Assembly (NCBI GenBank): GCA_943371025.1
Contig: CALRTC020000005.1
Coordinates: 191,140-255,139 of the forward strand
DNA: 64,000 bases
From: Niveispirillum sp943371025
Lineage (GTDB): Bacteria > Pseudomonadota > Alphaproteobacteria > Azospirillales > Azospirillaceae
Reading direction: 5' to 3'
Below are positions 1 to 7,765 of this stretch, piece after piece. The position numbers and the translations under genes are program-made. The notes under the pieces were generated by a model. The model ran no database searches. It was given only the letters and a program-made list of their open reading frames with translations, and was not told where the DNA came from. How positions within the stretch are numbered: the first letter of the stretch is position 1; each line of letters begins with the position of its first letter.

Positions 1-261
1 CTGCGCAGTGTGCATCCATGCGAGTTGCGGGAATGCCTGGCGCTGGATCGGCCGGACGGCCGATCACCCCTGCGCAGCCGTGTTCTGGGCAACCCCGCCT
101 ATGCCATGCCGATCTTCCCTGTGGCGGATGGACGGTCGGCCGTGCTGCACCGGGGCGCCCACAGACATCTGCGGCTGGCCGGGAAGCTGGACGGCATCGG
201 CCGCGTGCTGGAGAATTTCCTGCCGGAGGGACGGTCATGCCAGATCATGCTGATGATATGA
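1..261 (+). CDS. C-terminal fragment of an unrecognised protein, cut by the left edge
   Basis: An open frame enters from the left edge and ends in TGA at 259-261, giving 86 residues with no stop. Of the three forward frames open here, this one has the third-position G/C bias of the confirmed genes. The fragment has a motif-poor end (GNPAYAMPIFPVADG near its middle) that I do not recognise. It lies 31 bp upstream of the DUF6519 gene on the same strand, so the two are probably cotranscribed. Function unknown; the start lies outside the window. Confidence 0.55.
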   Translation: MRSVHPCELRECLALDRPDGRSPLRSRVLGNPAYAMPIFPVADGRSAVLHRGAHRHLRLAGKLDGIGRVLENFLPEGRSCQIMLMI

Positions 262-292
262 CCAGGACCGGCCGTCGCCTGGGAAGGATGAC

Positions 293-3200
293 ATGAAGGG
301 CGATTTCACCAGATTGCCGCCGCCCCCGGGCGACGACCCGACCCTGGCCGGACTGTGGTTGCAGCAGGGACGGCCCTTGCTTGACGCGGATTGGAACGCG
401 CTGGCGGCGTTGCTGCGCGACCTGTCGACGGGTGGCTTGCGGGAGATCATGGGGCCGGCGGCCGGCCCCGCCCGCGATCTGGGCTTTGCCATCCAGCCCA
501 TCCCCTGCCTGTCGCTGAACGAGGCGGCGGACGGCGGGCGCCAGGGGCTGCGCCTGGGTCCCGGCCGTTCGCTGCCGTTCGCCCATGAGGTGCCAGCCTG
601 GGTCGTGGAGCGGGTGGAGATCGACGCCCTTGACCGTGTGCTGATCCTGGAGGAGCTGGACGAGGCACGGGTGCCGGAGCGGCCCTGGACCCTGCTGCTG
701 CGCCTGCTGCTGCCGGCGGGCGGGCATGGGCCGCTGCTGGAGCGGCCGGGCCTCTGGCGGCTGATGGTGGCAGCCGACGGGACGCTGTCCCTGCTGCTGG
801 GCGACAAAAATCACCGCATGGGGACCATCGGTTTTGATCTTTGGACCGATCTGCTGCTGGTCGACCGCGGGCCCTGGCTGGAAATCTCGCTGAACGGGGC
901 GGCGGCCACGCGTGTGCCGACGCCCGCCAGCCACCATCACGGCAAGGATCGCCACCCGCCTGAACGGGAGCCGGCGCTGCTGGTCGCCCATTCGCGCCCG
1001 ACGGGCAAGGGGCATGGCGCCACCTTGCCCTGCCGGGTGGCGGCCTTGCATCTCTGGCGATTTGCTGCCGACTGTGCCGCCTTCGCCCGGGCCCGGCGGG
1101 CGGGGCATCTGCCGCGCCACCGGCTGGTCGCCGATCTGGATTTCATGACGCTGCTGCCGGATGGCGGGGACCTGTGCCTGAAGGACCGATCCGGTCATGG
1201 CAATAACGGCATCGTCCATGGCTCTGCCAGGCCACCGCGGATCCGCATCGTCGATGTCGATATCGGCGCCGGCCGTTATTACCTGCAGGGCGACAGGCTG
1301 CTGAACCCATCGCGGGTGACGGTCGGGGACCAGCCTTACCTGCCGGGTGGGACCCATCTGCCGCGGACAGGGGCCAATCTCTATTATCTGGAGGCCTTCC
1401 AGCGATCGCTGGATGCCGCGCAGCGCCCGTCGATGCTGGACCCGGCCCTGGACGGGATCGACACCGTTGTCCGCGGCCAGCAGGTCTGGCAGGTGAAATG
1501 CCTGCATGGTGCCGATGAACAGCGTGTGCTGGACCGCTTCCAGGCCCTGGAGGAGGAGAGGGCCGGCAGCCTACGACTATGGTGCGACGGGGAGCAGCGC
1601 ACGCTGGGCGTCAACGGCCTGTACCGGGTGGAAATCCACGATTCCGGTTGGGCGCTTGCCGATCCGCTGCCACCCGCCGCGCGCGAGGCGCTGCGCACGG
1701 CCCGCATTGTCCAGGCGTCCGCCCGCCGTGTGGTGCTGCCGGCGGGCATGCCGCCGCCGCCCGTGGGCGCGCCTGTCTGGATCGGGGCGGGGCAGGCCGA
1801 CGGGACAGGGGGAAGCCTGGCGCGGATCGTGTCGATCCAGACCGACCCGGCGGGCCTGCTGGTGCTGGACCGGCTGCCCGACAGTGTCGGTGATGGCGAT
1901 GCGATCAGCATCCTGCCGCTGGCAACCTGGAAATTCTCCCGCGAGAATGCGGGACTGGCCCAGACGGTGGAACAGCTGCTGCCCGGTGTCGACGCCGAGG
2001 GCGCCCCCATCGCCCTGGTTCGCCGCCGCATCGTCGGCCCCGCGCCCAGCCGGCCCGTCGACGGGGACTGGGCCGAGGTGACAGAGGATGCCGACGAACT
2101 GCTGGGCCGGCCCGGCCGCCTTTGCCCCGTGCTGGCTGCGGATGAGGGGCTGGATCAGATCCTGCTGGGTGACTGGGTGTCGCGGCCCGGCGACGACGCG
2201 GCGGCGGAAGGGCGCATCCTGCGCATCTGGGACGTGCCGCTGCAGCCCGCCGTGGATGATCTGGCGCCACCCGACCCGGCCGGTAGCTGGCCGCGGCTGG
2301 CGCGGGTGGCCGACCAGACGCTGGACCCCGGTGTCCATATCGCCTTCCAGGCCGGTGGTCGCTATCGCACGGGAGATTACTGGACAGCCCCGCTGCGCGG
2401 TGGTCAGGTGGCCGTGGCCGGATGGGAAGCCGGGCAGGCCAAGATCCCCGACGGCCCCATCCGCCACCGGGCGCCCCTGGCGGATGTCTGGCTGGACGCG
2501 CAAGGGGTGCGGGTTGCCGACCGGCGCCGCCCGTTTCTGTCCCTGGCCGAGATTTCGGCGCTGTTGGGCGATGGGCGCGACCAGCATTTCCTGAAGGGGC
2601 TGGCCGCCTGGGCGGAGGCCTGGCGCGTTGAACCGCCTGACCCGCTGACGGGGCCGGATGAGCAGGCCCGCAACTGGGTGCGCCGCGGGCTGGCAAGGCT
2701 GCTGCACGATGATCTGCGCCTGCTGGCCGCCGGTTCCAAGGGGGCCGACGGCTTCTGGCGGTCCGGTGCTTTGGTGACGGCAGAGACATTTTCCGCAGGC
2801 CAATGGCATCGGGTGGACAGCGTTGGCGATGATATCCGTGGTCCCGGCCATGCTTTCATGATCGGCCCGCTGCTGGGCTTCGTGGAGGAGATGACGGGGC
2901 GGGTGACGGTGGCGGAGCCGGGGCGGCGGCCCTGGTCGGTGGCCGCCCTGGTGGCGCCGGCCCATGGCATGGCCGTCACCGCCGGGCGCGATCTGGTCTT
3001 TATCGGCGGCGGCTGGCTGATCAACCATGGGCTGCCGGCGCCTGAGTGGGTGCTGCTGGACCCCGTCACGGGGCGGGAGGTGGCGCGCGGTCGCCTGAAA
3101 ATCCCCGTCGCCCATGCCACGGCCAGCCTGATCGACGGGCTGGTCCATGTCGTCGGCGGCTATGGTCCCGGCCGCGAACCGCAGCCCTGCGTGCAACTGG

Positions 3201-3715
3201 TCGATCTGGCCAATGGCCGGTGCAGCATCATCGGTGACATGCCCGAACCGGTGATGGAACAGGCGGCGGTCACGCTGGGCGGCATGGTGCTGCTGGCCGG
3301 CGGGCGCCATGCCGATGGGCGGGTGCGCAAGGGCGTGGCGCTGATGTCGGCGCGCAGCGCCGGCTGGATAGAGCGGGCGCATCTGCCGCATGGTCTGGCC
3401 CGGCCGGCCGCAACCCTGGCACGGGGCGGGGTGGCCCTGGCCGGTGGCATCGACCATGACGGGCGCGACCGGGCCGATATGCTGTGCTACCGCCCCGACA
3501 GCGACGACTGGCAGCCCCTGCCGCCCCTGCCGCAGGCGGGCCATGGCTTCGGCCTGACCGTCACGCCCGACGCCTTTGCCGGATTGCAGCCGCGCCTGTT
3601 CGCCATGGGCGGGCAGCGGGGACATGACGGCCATACCCACGCGCTGCACGACACGCTGTCGCTGGCGCAGACCCAATTGCTGCATGTGCTTGCCAACCGG
3701 AGGCCCGAGAAATGA
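293..3715 (+). CDS. DUF6519-type protein with LamG-like insert and C-terminal kelch-like repeats
   Basis: A 1140-residue protein. The N-terminus (MKGDF, then LQQGRPLLDADWN at about residues 24-36) is the hallmark opening of DUF6519 proteins. Residues of about 270-310 read like a concanavalin/LamG edge (LKDRSGHGNNGIVHG), followed by the usual DUF6519 stretch YYLQGDRLLNPSRVTVGDQPYLPGG (first part only need be read) near residues 325-350. From about residue 880 there are kelch/galactose-oxidase-like blades (VHVVGGYGPG, VLLAGGRHADG, VALAGGIDHDG, LFAMGGQRGHDG). There is no signal peptide. GGAAGG lies about 5 bases before the ATG, and the stop overlaps the next start by 4 bp. I recall this family next to baseplate and tail genes of phage-tail-like or contractile injection systems; that role is inference here. 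Confidence 0.72.
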   Translation: MKGDFTRLPPPPGDDPTLAGLWLQQGRPLLDADWNALAALLRDLSTGGLREIMGPAAGPARDLGFAIQPIPCLSLNEAADGGRQGLRLGPGRSLPFAHEVPAWVVERVEIDALDRVLILEELDEARVPERPWTLLLRLLLPAGGHGPLLERPGLWRLMVAADGTLSLLLGDKNHRMGTIGFDLWTDLLLVDRGPWLEISLNGAAATRVPTPASHHHGKDRHPPEREPALLVAHSRPTGKGHGATLPCRVAALHLWRFAADCAAFARARRAGHLPRHRLVADLDFMTLLPDGGDLCLKDRSGHGNNGIVHGSARPPRIRIVDVDIGAGRYYLQGDRLLNPSRVTVGDQPYLPGGTHLPRTGANLYYLEAFQRSLDAAQRPSMLDPALDGIDTVVRGQQVWQVKCLHGADEQRVLDRFQALEEERAGSLRLWCDGEQRTLGVNGLYRVEIHDSGWALADPLPPAAREALRTARIVQASARRVVLPAGMPPPPVGAPVWIGAGQADGTGGSLARIVSIQTDPAGLLVLDRLPDSVGDGDAISILPLATWKFSRENAGLAQTVEQLLPGVDAEGAPIALVRRRIVGPAPSRPVDGDWAEVTEDADELLGRPGRLCPVLAADEGLDQILLGDWVSRPGDDAAAEGRILRIWDVPLQPAVDDLAPPDPAGSWPRLARVADQTLDPGVHIAFQAGGRYRTGDYWTAPLRGGQVAVAGWEAGQAKIPDGPIRHRAPLADVWLDAQGVRVADRRRPFLSLAEISALLGDGRDQHFLKGLAAWAEAWRVEPPDPLTGPDEQARNWVRRGLARLLHDDLRLLAAGSKGADGFWRSGALVTAETFSAGQWHRVDSVGDDIRGPGHAFMIGPLLGFVEEMTGRVTVAEPGRRPWSVAALVAPAHGMAVTAGRDLVFIGGGWLINHGLPAPEWVLLDPVTGREVARGRLKIPVAHATASLIDGLVHVVGGYGPGREPQPCVQLVDLANGRCSIIGDMPEPVMEQAAVTLGGMVLLAGGRHADGRVRKGVALMSARSAGWIERAHLPHGLARPAATLARGGVALAGGIDHDGRDRADMLCYRPDSDDWQPLPPLPQAGHGFGLTVTPDAFAGLQPRLFAMGGQRGHDGHTHALHDTLSLAQTQLLHVLANRRPEK

Positions 3716-3978
3716 CCGCCACCTTCTTCGCCGACGGTATCGGCCGTGTCACCCTGAAGGACGGCACCGTCCGCATCGAATTCGCCACCGTGGAGGGGCA
3801 GACGGTCAGCCCGCAGACCACCGTGGTGCTGACCACGAAGGGCTTTGTCGAAGCCTTCGGCACCTTGCAGAAGACGATGAGCAAACTGATCGACCGGGGC
3901 ACGGTCACGACGGGTGCCGCCCCGGAAAAGACCCGCACCCGGTCCCGCATTCCGCGGGTGCCGGGGACGGCGAATTGA
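3712..3978 (+). CDS. small hypothetical protein coupled to the DUF6519 gene
   Basis: An 88-residue protein whose ATG overlaps the stop codon of the upstream gene (ATGA), which indicates translational coupling. The first half looks like a small beta-rich domain (FFADGIGRVTLKDGTVRIEF), then a helix-like segment (KGFVEAFGTLQKTMSKLID), and a basic, disordered tail (EKTRTRSRIPRVPG). I see no signal peptide, membrane segment or known motif. Tight coupling to a DUF6519 protein suggests a partner or accessory of the same structure, but function is unknown. A strong hairpin follows directly, so it ends the operon. Confidence 0.7.
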   Translation: MTATFFADGIGRVTLKDGTVRIEFATVEGQTVSPQTTVVLTTKGFVEAFGTLQKTMSKLIDRGTVTTGAAPEKTRTRSRIPRVPGTAN

Positions 3979-3987
3979 CGGGATGAC

Positions 3988-4025
3988 AAAAAAGGCCCCG
4001 CCATCGTGGGATGGCAGGGCCTTTT
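3988..4025. terminator. bidirectional intrinsic terminator
   Basis: AAAAGGCCC and GGGCCTTTT flank a short inner segment, with an A run on one side and a T run on the other. It sits between the convergent small protein gene and pyk, so it can end transcription from both directions. Confidence 0.85.
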
Positions 4026-4043
4026 CGCATGCCGGATGCAGCG

Positions 4044-5456
4044 TCAGATCTTGGCGATGCGCAGGTTGTTGGTGCTGCCGGACTGGCCGAAGGGGATGCC
4101 GGCGACGATGACGATGCGTTCGCCCGGCCGGGCGAATTCTTCCTTCACGGCCAGCGCGCGGGCACGGTCGACCATTTCCTCATACGTGCCGACATCGCCG
4201 GAATGGATGGCATGCGCGCCCCAGACCAGGGCCAGGCGGCGGGCGACGCCGGCATGCGGGGTGGTGGCCAGCACGGGCACGTCCGGCCGCTTGCGGGCGA
4301 TGCGGGCCACGGTATTGCCGCTGGCCGTATAGGCGAAGATGGCGGCGGCGTCGATCGTATCGGCCAGATCGGCGGCCACGCCGGCCACGGCATGCGAGGG
4401 GGTATGGTCCACCTCCGGCTCCAGCGCCGTGATGATAGGGCGATAGGTGGGGTGCTTTTCCGTGCTGGCGATGATGCGGCTCATCATCGACACGGCTTCC
4501 AAGGGGAACGCGCCGGAGGCACTTTCGGCCGACAGCATGACGGCATCGGCACCGTCATAGACGGCCGTGGCGACGTCGGATGCCTCGGCGCGGGTGGGGG
4601 TCGGGCTGGCCACCATGCTGTCCAGCATCTGGGTGGCCACGATCACCGGCTTGGCGGCCAGACGCGCGGCGCGGACCAGTTCCTTCTGCCGGCCGGGCAC
4701 ATCCTCATGCGGGATTTCCACGCCCAGATCGCCTCTGGCCACCATGATGGCGTCAGACAGGCGGATAATATCCTCGATCTTCTCCAGCGCCTGCGGCTTC
4801 TCGATCTTGGAGATCAGACCAGCCTTGTCGCCGATCAGGGACTTGGCCTCGATCACGTCGGACGGGCGCTGCACGAAGGAGAGCGCCACCCAGTCCACGC
4901 CCAGCGACAGGCCAAAGGCCAGATCGGCGCGGTCCTTCTCCGTCAGCGGCGACAGGTCCAGGGCCGTGCCGGGCAGGTTCACGCCCTTGCGGTTGGAGAT
5001 GACACCGCCGACGATCACCTCGGCATTGATGGTGTCATCGGTGACGCCGCGCACGCGCACCCGCACGCGGCCATCATCGATCAGCAGATCCTGCCCCGGC
5101 ATGATGGCCTTGAAAATCTCCGGATGGGGCAGGGGGATGTTGTCCTTGGTCCCCGGCTCCTTGCCCAGGACGAACTTCACCTTTTCCCCATTCACCAGCT
5201 CTTCCTTGCCGGCGATCAGGGTGCCGATGCGGATCTTCGGGCCCTGCAAGTCCTGCAGGATGCCGATGGGGCGGCCCACATCCTTTTCCAGGGCACGGAT
5301 GGCGGCGTGAACCTTGGCGTGATCTTCGTGGCTGCCATGGCTGAAATTCAGGCGGAACACGTCGACGCCGGCCATGAACAGCTCCCGCAGCTTCTCCGGC
5401 GTGTTGCTGGCCGGGCCGACGGTGGCGACGATCTTGGCATGGCGATGGCGGCGCAT
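4044..5456 (-). CDS. pyk: pyruvate kinase
   Basis: A 470-residue cytoplasmic enzyme that transfers phosphate from phosphoenolpyruvate to ADP, the last step of glycolysis and Entner-Doudoroff catabolism. The N-terminus KIVATVGPASNT with VDVFRLNFSHG is the family opening. ISKIEKPQALE carries the active-site lysine signature, followed by MVARGDLGVEIP (metal and substrate loop) and VIVATQMLDSM. The C-terminal alpha/beta domain includes TASGNTVARIARKRPDVPVLA. Length is normal for bacterial Pyk. AAGGAA lies about 6 bases before the ATG. It is monocistronic, convergent with the DUF6519 operon, and its upstream region holds a 15-bp palindrome noted separately. Confidence 0.97.
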   Translation of the reverse strand: MRRHRHAKIVATVGPASNTPEKLRELFMAGVDVFRLNFSHGSHEDHAKVHAAIRALEKDVGRPIGILQDLQGPKIRIGTLIAGKEELVNGEKVKFVLGKEPGTKDNIPLPHPEIFKAIMPGQDLLIDDGRVRVRVRGVTDDTINAEVIVGGVISNRKGVNLPGTALDLSPLTEKDRADLAFGLSLGVDWVALSFVQRPSDVIEAKSLIGDKAGLISKIEKPQALEKIEDIIRLSDAIMVARGDLGVEIPHEDVPGRQKELVRAARLAAKPVIVATQMLDSMVASPTPTRAEASDVATAVYDGADAVMLSAESASGAFPLEAVSMMSRIIASTEKHPTYRPIITALEPEVDHTPSHAVAGVAADLADTIDAAAIFAYTASGNTVARIARKRPDVPVLATTPHAGVARRLALVWGAHAIHSGDVGTYEEMVDRARALAVKEEFARPGERIVIVAGIPFGQSGSTNNLRIAKI

Positions 5457-5584
5457 GGGCGTTCCTTGATGCTCTGGTGGTCCGGTTATGGGGCCGCGAA
5501 TGGGCGCGACCGGTCATTGCGGGCAGTATAGCACGGCCCGCGGCGGATTTGATCCCCCCAGTTACAGGATTTCGATATCAGTTT

Positions 5585-5599
5585 GGTAATTCAGTTACC
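5585..5599. promoter_or_regulatory. palindrome upstream of pyk (possible operator)
   Basis: GGTAATTCAGTTACC is an inverted repeat (GGTAA/TTACC) about 130 bp upstream of the pyk ATG. CAGTTAC also occurs at about 5560-5566. The shape resembles sites of RpiR/HexR-type regulators of central carbon genes (TGTAATnnnATTACA), but the assignment is tentative. Confidence 0.3.
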
Positions 5600-5745
5600 T
5601 TGGGCGCCACCGGTTCGAAGAGAGGCCGCGGACGGCTCCGAATGGTGGGCAGGCAGAGGCAACAACCATCCCACTTTAGCAGGATGGCCGCGAAAGTCAG
5701 CATCAGCGGTCGGAAGGGGGAACGCGGCGCTGGGCGCGATCAGGC

Positions 5746-5787
5746 CTGCAGGTCGGGGTGAGGCGTATGCCGAACCCCGACCTGCAG
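5746..5787. repeat. 14-bp-stem hairpin
   Basis: CTGCAGGTCGGGGT and ACCCCGACCTGCAG are exact inverted arms around a 14-base loop. No T run follows on either strand, so it is not a classical terminator. It may be a 3' UTR structure of the helicase transcript. Confidence 0.6.
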
Positions 5788-5829
5788 ATGCTTCAGACTT
5801 ATCGCTGGACGCTGAACATTTGGTTTTCC

Positions 5830-5869
5830 GTGTGATCGCTTCAAATGATTCCATTTGAAGCGATCACAC
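5830..5869. terminator. 18-bp perfect hairpin directly after the helicase stop codon
   Basis: GTGTGATCGCTTCAAATG and CATTTGAAGCGATCAC form an 18-bp perfect stem around a 4-base loop, and abut the TAA of the helicase gene (5870-5872). There is no T run on either side. It may stabilise the 3' end, act as a terminator of unusual type, or be a copy of a dispersed palindromic repeat. Confidence 0.5.
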
Positions 5870-7486
5870 TTAGCCGCGGGCGGGACGGCGCAGGAATTCC
5901 GGCGTCCAGTCGCCGCCCTGGTCGGCCCCCGTTTCGCGCGCGGGGCGGGCGGGGCGGGCGGGCTTGCCGGCCTGCGGGTTGGCCGGCCGGGCTTCGCCCT
6001 GCGGCTTGGTTGCCGCCGGACGGGAATGCTGTTGCGGCTTGCCCGGCTGGGCCGGGCGCTGGCCCTGACCCTGGGGACGCGGACCCTGACCCTGCGGGCG
6101 GGCAGCAGCGCCCTGACCCTGGGGCCGGGGGCCCTGGGCGCGTGGCTGCTGCGGACGGGCCGTGGGGGCCGAGCCCTCCGCCGGGGCGGCATCGGTGCGG
6201 ACCGTGTCACCCTGACGCCGCGGCTGCTGCTGCCCGCGCGGGCCCGGACGGCCCTGCTGCGTACGTTCGCCCGGCTGACCCGGCTTGGCGCGGGCGCGCT
6301 TGGGCTGCGGCTGCGGCGGGCGTTCCGGCTTCAGCTGCGGCAGAACGGCGGCGGCGGCCGGGGCCATGCTGTGCAGCGGGATCGACTGGCGCGTCACCTT
6401 TTCGATCTGCTTCAGCAGCGGACGGTCGGCGGGCGTGACCAGCGACACGGCCGTGCCGGCGCGGCCGGCGCGACCCGTGCGGCCGATGCGGTGGACATAG
6501 GCGTCCGCCACTTCCGGCAGGTCATAATTGAAGACATGGGTGATCAGGTCCACGTCGATACCGCGCGCGGCGATGTCGGTGGCGACCAGGGCCCGGGTCT
6601 TGCCGGCACGGAAGGCGTCGAGTGCGCGCTCGCGCGCATTCTGCGACTTGTTGGCGTGATAGGCGTCGGCCTGGAGGCCGGCCCCGGCCAGTTGGGCGGC
6701 CAGCTTGTTGGCGCCATGCTTGGTGCGGGTGAAGATGATGGCCGTTTCAACAGCAGGGTCGGACAGCAGCTTCACCAGCGTCGGTGCCTTCTGGGCCATG
6801 TCCAGATGGATGACCGACTGGTCGATGCGTTCCACCGTCGTGGCGGGCGGCGTCACTTCCACGCGGATATGGTCGTGCAGCAGGCTTTCGGCCAGGCCCG
6901 ACACCTCGTTGGGCATGGTGGCGGAAAAGAACATGGTCTGCCGCCCGGTCTTGGGCAGCTTTGCCACCAGCTTCTTCACGGCCGGCAGGAAGCCCATGTC
7001 CAGCATGCGGTCCGCCTCGTCCAGGACGAACAGGCAGACGCTGTCCAGCTTGCACTTGCCCTGATCCATCAGGTCGATCAGGCGGCCGGGTGTGGCGATC
7101 AGAATGTCGACGCCGGCAGCCAGCGCCTTGATCTGCGGGTTCAGCGACACGCCGCCATGCACGACGGCATTGGTGAAGGGCAGCTGCACGCCCAGAAGGT
7201 CGAACACGGTGCCGACCTGCAGCGCCAGTTCACGCGTGGGCAGCACGATCAGGGCGCGGGGATGGCCGGGGCGGGCGCGCTTGTCGGCCTTGGTCAGTGC
7301 CTGCAGCACGGGCAGGGCGAAAGCGGCCGTCTTGCCGGTACCCGTCTGGGCCAGACCCAGAACATCGCGACCGGCCAGGGCCGCGGGCAGCGCCTGCGCC
7401 TGGATGGGTGTGGGTGTGACATAGCCCGCCGTCGCCAGCCCGGCCATCAGCGGGGCCACCAAACCGAGAGTAGAGAAATCCTGCAT
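5870..7486 (-). CDS. rhlE: DEAD-box ATP-dependent RNA helicase, RhlE-like
   Basis: A 538-residue RNA helicase, probably for ribosome assembly or RNA turnover. From the chosen ATG (MQDFSTLGL) the Q motif lies at about 23-29 (YVTPTPIQ), Walker A AQTGTGKT at 46-53, PTREL near 83, DEAD at 156-159, SAT near 190 (FFSATMP) and HRIGRTGRAGR near 330. From about residue 385 a long basic tail rich in Arg, Gly, Pro and Gln follows, of the kind that adds nonspecific RNA binding. An upstream in-frame ATG at 7549 would add 21 residues lacking family character, so 7486 is preferred. Monocistronic. Confidence 0.93.
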   Translation of the reverse strand: MQDFSTLGLVAPLMAGLATAGYVTPTPIQAQALPAALAGRDVLGLAQTGTGKTAAFALPVLQALTKADKRARPGHPRALIVLPTRELALQVGTVFDLLGVQLPFTNAVVHGGVSLNPQIKALAAGVDILIATPGRLIDLMDQGKCKLDSVCLFVLDEADRMLDMGFLPAVKKLVAKLPKTGRQTMFFSATMPNEVSGLAESLLHDHIRVEVTPPATTVERIDQSVIHLDMAQKAPTLVKLLSDPAVETAIIFTRTKHGANKLAAQLAGAGLQADAYHANKSQNARERALDAFRAGKTRALVATDIAARGIDVDLITHVFNYDLPEVADAYVHRIGRTGRAGRAGTAVSLVTPADRPLLKQIEKVTRQSIPLHSMAPAAAAVLPQLKPERPPQPQPKRARAKPGQPGERTQQGRPGPRGQQQPRRQGDTVRTDAAPAEGSAPTARPQQPRAQGPRPQGQGAAARPQGQGPRPQGQGQRPAQPGKPQQHSRPAATKPQGEARPANPQAGKPARPARPARETGADQGGDWTPEFLRRPARG

Positions 7487-7765
7487 AGGGAAAGTAGATC
7501 CTGGAAACCGCCGGAAAGAAGCCCGGCCGCCGGCCCGCGCATCATGCACGGCCGGCCGTCACGCACCGCCGGAACGATGGCGGCCCGACAGGGACGATTG
7601 GTTCCAGAATGCAACGTTCCCCCACCATGCCCTGTTCGCGGGTGCGGAACAAGTGGCGATGGCGGGGGGAAGGGTTGCGTGGGGGCGGTTGTGATCTGCG
7701 AGTTCCCCCAGGCGCGGGGCCGGCCGTCGCCGGCCATCCGGGGTCGATATCCATGCCCCCTGGTT

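Larger units (their letters stand above)
5457..5869. other. 413-bp intergenic region between pyk and the RNA helicase gene
   Basis: I see no convincing gene here: the open frames have poor codon bias and no ribosome binding sites. The pyk-proximal half must hold the pyk promoter, including the palindrome at 5585-5599. The helicase-proximal half holds two strong hairpins, 5746-5787 and 5830-5869, probably the 3' end of the helicase transcript. Confidence 0.6.

Noticed and set aside
1577..3685. 702-residue minus-strand open frame inside the DUF6519 gene
   Set aside because: A mirror frame of the DUF6519/kelch gene with Gln/His/Arg/Pro-rich composition; the plus strand has the family motifs.
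5591..5854. 87-residue minus-strand frame between pyk and the helicase gene
   Set aside because: It runs across the hairpins, lacks a ribosome site and has poor codon bias.
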